Source: Syntrophaceticus sp050949745 (GTDB lineage: Bacteria > Bacillota > DSM-12270 > Thermacetogeniales > Thermacetogeniaceae). Taken from it: a stretch of DNA of 64,000 nt. The position numbers and the translations under genes were made by a program. The stretch is taken from assembly GCA_050949745.1 (NCBI GenBank), contig JBMNGF010000001.1, forward strand, positions 124,001 to 188,000, in the 5' to 3' direction. The notes under the pieces are model-generated. The model saw nothing but the letters and a program-made list of their open reading frames with translations. It was not told the origin of the DNA and searched no databases. Shown here in pieces: positions 60,874 through 64,000 of this stretch (the stretch's first letter is position 1; every line of letters starts with the position of its first letter).

Positions 60874-62215
60874 CTTTTAACCACCTACCTTTGTTTCCAA
60901 TAGCATGTTTATTACCTATTTGGTACTCAGCCCAAGACTCACGCCTATCATCTGTCCAGCAATCAGTTCTTGCTGTTGATTGCCATTTTTGAGTTAGAAT
61001 CTGCCCATCATAGAAATGAATGATTAGTTCATCTTGCCCTTTGACCACAACTTTTTCTACATCTTCAGTGAATGTTTCTTCATCAAATTCTTCTAAACTA
61101 AGGGCTATAGCGAGATATTTTTTAAGCATTTTTTCTGGTACATCTTTAGGATGGCAGTGAGCGATGCCCTTTTCACTTTTTGTCCTGCAGGTCCAAATAT
61201 AGTAGACCTCTTTAGCATTTTTTCTTTGCCTTTTTCCACTTCGCCTATAGCTCTTTCCACAAATGTCACATTTAATTTTGCTAGTGAAGCAAGTGGTCTT
61301 TATAGCCTTGTTAGCAAAGACTCCTAGTTCACGTCTTTTTGCAACCTCAGCTTGAACCTTATCAAATATTTCCTTTTCAATAATAACAGGATGAGTATTC
61401 TCAGCATAATACATGGGAAGTTCTCCACGGTTTATCTTTGTTTTCTTAGTGATATGGTCTTCAATATAAGTTTTTTGTAGCAGTGAATTTCCCGTATATT
61501 TTTCCTGTCTTAAGATGGCTCTTATGGAGGTGTTTGAAAAGTGCCCACCTGTATAAGATTTAATTCCCATCTCTTTAAGTTGCTTTTCTGTATGTTCAGC
61601 TGAGTAGCCCTTGAGGAAATTGTCATAAATAAGTCTTATAACTTCAGCTTCTTCTGGGACAATATTAAACTTTTCACCATCCCATCGGTACCCGTAGATG
61701 CAGAAGGAATTTACTATTCCTTTTTGGAAGCCTTTACGAATACCCCATTTAACATTTTCACTAATAGAGCGACTTTCTTCTTGTGCAAACGAGCCTAGAA
61801 GGGTGAGCATAAGCTCTCCATCATCACTTAGTGAATTAATATTTTCACTTTCAAAGCGAACCTCAATTCCAAGCTCTTTTAGATATCTTACTGTTTCCAG
61901 TAAATCTATAGTGTTACGGGCAAACCTTGAAATTGATTTAGTTAGAATGATATCTATTTTACCTTTTTCACAGTCCTCAATCATTCTTTGAAACTCAGTA
62001 CGATTGTCTGTTGTTCCAGTAATACCTTCATCTGCATAAACACCTGCATATATCCATTCCTTGTTTTTTTGGATGAAGGAACTGTAATGACTTATCTGAG
62101 CAGACATAGAATGGAAGGTACGACCTTTTTCTTCTGAGACCCTAGCATAGGCAGCTACCTTTTTTCTTTTTGGTAGGATAGGTAGAGAAGGCTCTATCTT
62201 CCTAACTTTCTTCAT
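60857..62215 (-). CDS. Large serine recombinase 2
   Basis: A 452-residue serine recombinase. Nucleophile Ser27 in AAYARVSEEKGRTFH, GITGTTDNRTEFQRMIEDC, KSISRFARNTIDLLE and QEESRSISENVKWGIRKGF, a recombinase domain (RAILRQEKYTGNSLLQKTYI) and a zinc ribbon (KCDICGKSYRRSG). It lacks the long coiled tail of the 530-residue partner. Both keep the catalytic Ser, so both may be active. Two recombinases acting on one element, or a recombinase and a directionality partner, are open options. ATG 62215 with AAGGAAGTGA. Confidence 0.88.
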   Translation of the reverse strand: MKKVRKIEPSLPILPKRKKVAAYARVSEEKGRTFHSMSAQISHYSSFIQKNKEWIYAGVYADEGITGTTDNRTEFQRMIEDCEKGKIDIILTKSISRFARNTIDLLETVRYLKELGIEVRFESENINSLSDDGELMLTLLGSFAQEESRSISENVKWGIRKGFQKGIVNSFCIYGYRWDGEKFNIVPEEAEVIRLIYDNFLKGYSAEHTEKQLKEMGIKSYTGGHFSNTSIRAILRQEKYTGNSLLQKTYIEDHITKKTKINRGELPMYYAENTHPVIIEKEIFDKVQAEVAKRRELGVFANKAIKTTCFTSKIKCDICGKSYRRSGKRQRKNAKEVYYIWTCRTKSEKGIAHCHPKDVPEKMLKKYLAIALSLEEFDEETFTEDVEKVVVKGQDELIIHFYDGQILTQKWQSTARTDCWTDDRRESWAEYQIGNKHAIGNKGRWLKDEKNK

Positions 62216-62263
62216 TTAATCACTTCCTTTCCTTACTATACATCACTTACAAAGCCAGTTAAG

Positions 62264-62434
62264 TCAAGGTAATATAGCAATTAAAGGAGCTAATTTAGGT
62301 TGATATTTCCTAAGCATTTCTTCTTCAAATTGGTCATATTCGCTAGGGGAAATTAGACCTTTTTCAAGCATAGATTTGGCAATAGCCATAGTGATCCCAT
62401 AATCTTTTTCTGCTTGAAACATTTCCTCACTCAT
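62264..62434 (-). CDS. SHOCT-domain small protein
   Basis: A 56-residue protein: SEEMFQAEKDYGITMAIAKS, then MLEKGLISPSEYDQFEEEML, which is the SHOCT pattern (a short helix pair often next to recombinases and membrane proteins). The ATG at 62434 has GGAGGTGAT upstream and overlaps the preceding gene's end by eight bases. The open frame extends further upstream in the same frame but without support. It precedes the recombinases on the same transcript. Confidence 0.75.
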   Translation of the reverse strand: MSEEMFQAEKDYGITMAIAKSMLEKGLISPSEYDQFEEEMLRKYQPKLAPLIAILP

Positions 62435-62840
62435 GCATATCACCTCCAAAACGGTGGCTGATATAACAGGAATGGCAGCAATACTTTCTTTTAGAATTAC
62501 CGTAGGCAGTGAAGGGCTTACCACAATTTGCACAGGAGAAAGAATAAATGGCTTTCTTATTTACCATCTCAGGGTGGGCATTCCACCACTTAACACGGCA
62601 TATATCACTACAGAATTTCAAAGGTTTCTTACCTAGAACTTGTTTCAGTTCTTTCCCACAGTTTTTGCAAAAGGTAAGGTCAATCTTTTTATTCCCTTTT
62701 CCAACGTAACCGCCTAGATTGTTTCTTCTACAAAAAGACTTAATTGTATTTATTGAGATGCCAAGAGCATCAGCAATTTTTGAATAACTGAGTCCTAGTT
62801 GTCTAAATTCTATTATCTTTTCTTTTTGTAATTCATTCAT
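62427..62840 (-). CDS. HTH protein with two zinc-finger-like motifs
   Basis: A 137-residue protein. An HTH of sigma-70-region-4 type lies at about 5-42 (EKIIEFRQLGLSYSKIADAL, GISINTIKSFCRRNNLGG), then two Cys clusters (FCKNCGKELKQ with FCSDICRVKWW, and FSCANCGKPFTAYG with KYCCHSCYISH). It probably regulates the recombinase genes that follow or acts with them at att DNA. It overlaps the SHOCT gene. ATG 62840 at the end of a polar leader with AGGGGGGTAAATCC upstream. Confidence 0.75.
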   Translation of the reverse strand: MNELQKEKIIEFRQLGLSYSKIADALGISINTIKSFCRRNNLGGYVGKGNKKIDLTFCKNCGKELKQVLGKKPLKFCSDICRVKWWNAHPEMVNKKAIYSFSCANCGKPFTAYGNSKRKYCCHSCYISHRFGGDMHE

Positions 62841-62865
62841 GGATTTACCCCCCTCTGAGAGGCAA

Positions 62866-62903
62866 AAGAAAACCCCCTCACTATCTAAAGGACAGTGAGG
62901 GGG
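62866..62903 (-). terminator. Terminator of the lysis genes
   Basis: Perfect 10-base arms CCCCCTCACT (62873-62882) and AGTGAGGGGG (62894-62903), followed on the minus strand by TTTTCTTTTG, after the amidase stop at 62926. Confidence 0.85.
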
Positions 62904-62925
62904 AAAATCCGTAGTAAAAATTTAA

Positions 62926-63648
62926 TTATTCTGTTTTTATAAAGGCATCAGTAAAACCTGCAGCCTTAACCTTTTTCAACATAGCATCAGCATTAGCTTT
63001 AACAGCATATGCTCCTACTTGAACTCTATATAGTTTAGTAGGGGAGGATGATGGGGGAGATGCAGGTGTCTTTTTTGAATCATTTTTGCAACGTAATGTT
63101 GCTTTAACATCTGCCCTAAAAGTATCCATACTTTTACCGTGCTTTGGAAACCAATTTCTAGGGTCGCTGTGGTTACTGGCTATTCCTTTTTGATGTCCTT
63201 CATAGTGTCCAATGATATCTTTTTCAGTAAGATTATAGAGCTTGCAAAGATGCACACATAGTTCGACAGCTTCTTTATAAACCTTATTAAAGTAGGTAGC
63301 ATCAGTATGATTATCTTCACAGATTTCAAAACCTATATGCGTATTGTTAGCATCACCACCTGCATGCCATCCCCTATGATCCCAAGGCAGGGTTTGATAT
63401 GTGGCAATAGACCCATCCTTAAGCTTGCCAATAAAAGCATGAACGCAGACTTGCCTGCCATCTGGTCTATCTTGATTCCAGTGATTGTTATATTGATTTT
63501 TACCAAGTAGCCCATCATCTGGACCCACATACCTTCTAAGGTTAGGATTATTTGCACCAGTAGAATGAACCATAATCCCTTTAGGCTTAATCTTTCTTCC
63601 AGCCTTATAACAAGCATTATTAGTAAAAATAAGTTTTCTTAAATTCAT
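62926..63648 (-). CDS. N-acetylmuramoyl-L-alanine amidase with SPOR domain
   Basis: A 240-residue endolysin-type protein. The amidase-2/PGRP fold spans about 20-180, with zinc His in GIMVHSTGANNPNL, GWHAGGDANNTHIGFEI and HSDPRNWFPKHG. After a Lys/Ser/Pro linker (SKKTPASPPSSSPTK) a SPOR domain (YRVQVGAYAVKANADAML) binds peptidoglycan. It cleaves cell-wall stems during phage lysis. ATG at 63648 overlaps the holin stop as TAATG. Typical of clostridial phage lysis modules. Confidence 0.92.
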   Translation of the reverse strand: MNLRKLIFTNNACYKAGRKIKPKGIMVHSTGANNPNLRRYVGPDDGLLGKNQYNNHWNQDRPDGRQVCVHAFIGKLKDGSIATYQTLPWDHRGWHAGGDANNTHIGFEICEDNHTDATYFNKVYKEAVELCVHLCKLYNLTEKDIIGHYEGHQKGIASNHSDPRNWFPKHGKSMDTFRADVKATLRCKNDSKKTPASPPSSSPTKLYRVQVGAYAVKANADAMLKKVKAAGFTDAFIKTE

Positions 63649-64000
63649 TAATTGTTTCCCCCTTTATTGTGTAGCTGAGCTAAGACATCCTTTAATTTCT
63701 CTGGTATTGGAAGTCCAAGTCTTGACGCATTTTCAAGCATGGAAACTCCCTCATTAGAGCAGTAGAAAAAGATAATAGCAGTCCTAAGCACATTTCCGTC
63801 CCCGATAAGGTTTGTATCGATGATATGGCCAATCCCAACTAAAACAAAGATGAGCACCTTCTTAAATATCCCTCTAAATCCAACTTCGCTGGATAGAGTT
63901 TTATCTACAATGGCACACATAACCCCAGTGATATAATCAGCCACCATCAAAGCAACTAAAGCATATAAGAACCCATCAAAACCTCCGAGAAACCAGCCTA
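63648..64000 (-). CDS. Phage holin (HolCP/TcdE-like), partial
   Basis: The holin frame is open to the right edge, so its start lies beyond 64000; about 117 residues are in the window. It shows LGGFDGFLYALVALMVADYI near the edge and VGFRGIFKKVLIFVLVGIGH and IIFFYCSNEGVSMLENASRL later, which is the phage holin 4 (TcdE/holin-Cph1) family. It makes the membrane lesion that lets the amidase reach the wall. It overlaps the amidase ATG by one base. Confidence 0.85.
   Translation of the reverse strand, partial: GWFLGGFDGFLYALVALMVADYITGVMCAIVDKTLSSEVGFRGIFKKVLIFVLVGIGHIIDTNLIGDGNVLRTAIIFFYCSNEGVSMLENASRLGLPIPEKLKDVLAQLHNKGGNN

Larger units (their letters stand above)
57165..64000. mobile_element. 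Prophage or integrative element, left end (continues past window)
   Basis: The DNA turns AT-rich at about 57165, exactly where the activator gene loses homology. From there come SEC-C and HEPN-like genes, two tandem large serine recombinases, SHOCT and HTH/zinc proteins, an amidase and a holin. The order holin-amidase-regulator-recombinases-end resembles the integrase-side end of clostridial prophages. The attachment site is inferred to lie in about 57130-57170; the other end is outside the window. Confidence 0.8.

Overview
The window looks like chromosome of an anaerobic, endospore-forming Firmicute of class Clostridia, probably of the Desulfitobacterium/Peptococcaceae kind (inferred from gene content, not proven). 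Evidence for sporulation is spoIIR, a DUF3794/LysM coat-type protein, an H-type small acid-soluble spore protein and tiny YjcZ-like peptides. Start codons TTG and GTG are common. Anaerobic one-carbon metabolism is shown by corrinoid proteins, MttB-type and UroD-type methyltransferases and a selenocysteine-containing SelD.

Layout. 1-5 kb: MobA-like protein, ispE, then cyanophycin synthetase and cyanophycinase. 5-16 kb: ZIP transporter, spoIIR, DUF3794/LysM protein, a CAP-domain protein, a cluster of small proteins including three 32-34 residue hydrophobic peptides too short for ordinary gene calling, a patatin/serine-protease pair, and a Cys-rich protein. 16-23.4 kb: veg with a near-consensus promoter, then the classic rpsF-ssb-rpsR-gdpP-rplI-lonC-dnaB block (minus strand). 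23.4-25 kb: an ISLre2-type insertion with both inverted repeats and a 9-bp target duplication, sitting just upstream of the rpsF promoter. 25-31 kb: DUF951, mscS, selD (a UGA selenocysteine codon plus a SECIS-like hairpin), cvpA, a phosphoribosyltransferase and a toxin/antitoxin pair.

31-40 kb: a corrinoid methyltransferase locus with three UroD-like proteins, three corrinoid proteins, an MFS transporter and a HutC-type GntR regulator. Repeated operator sequences overlap the divergent promoters and the regulator's own promoter, so this looks like one small regulon. 40-45 kb: sspH, UPF0182 and two small Cys-rich proteins among many intergenic repeats.

45-57 kb: a glycine-betaine-type demethylation locus. 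It holds a BCCT transporter, a methyl-H4folate methyltransferase, a HyuA-like ATPase, two MttB-family methyltransferases without an in-frame amber codon and a corrinoid protein gene broken by a one-base frameshift. A sigma-54 promoter precedes the operon, and a sigma-54 activator gene lies next to it.

57.2-64 kb: an AT-rich prophage or integrative element enters inside the 5' part of that activator gene, removing its N terminus from this side. It carries a two-gene cargo (SEC-C protein and a protein with an HEPN-like motif), two tandem large serine recombinases, SHOCT and HTH/zinc proteins, an amidase and a holin that runs off the window.

Between genes there are unusually many dispersed repeats: palindromes with a shared GNAACGTCCC-like centre but different arms, and TTGGTGG-bounded modules. 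No tRNA, rRNA or CRISPR array was seen.
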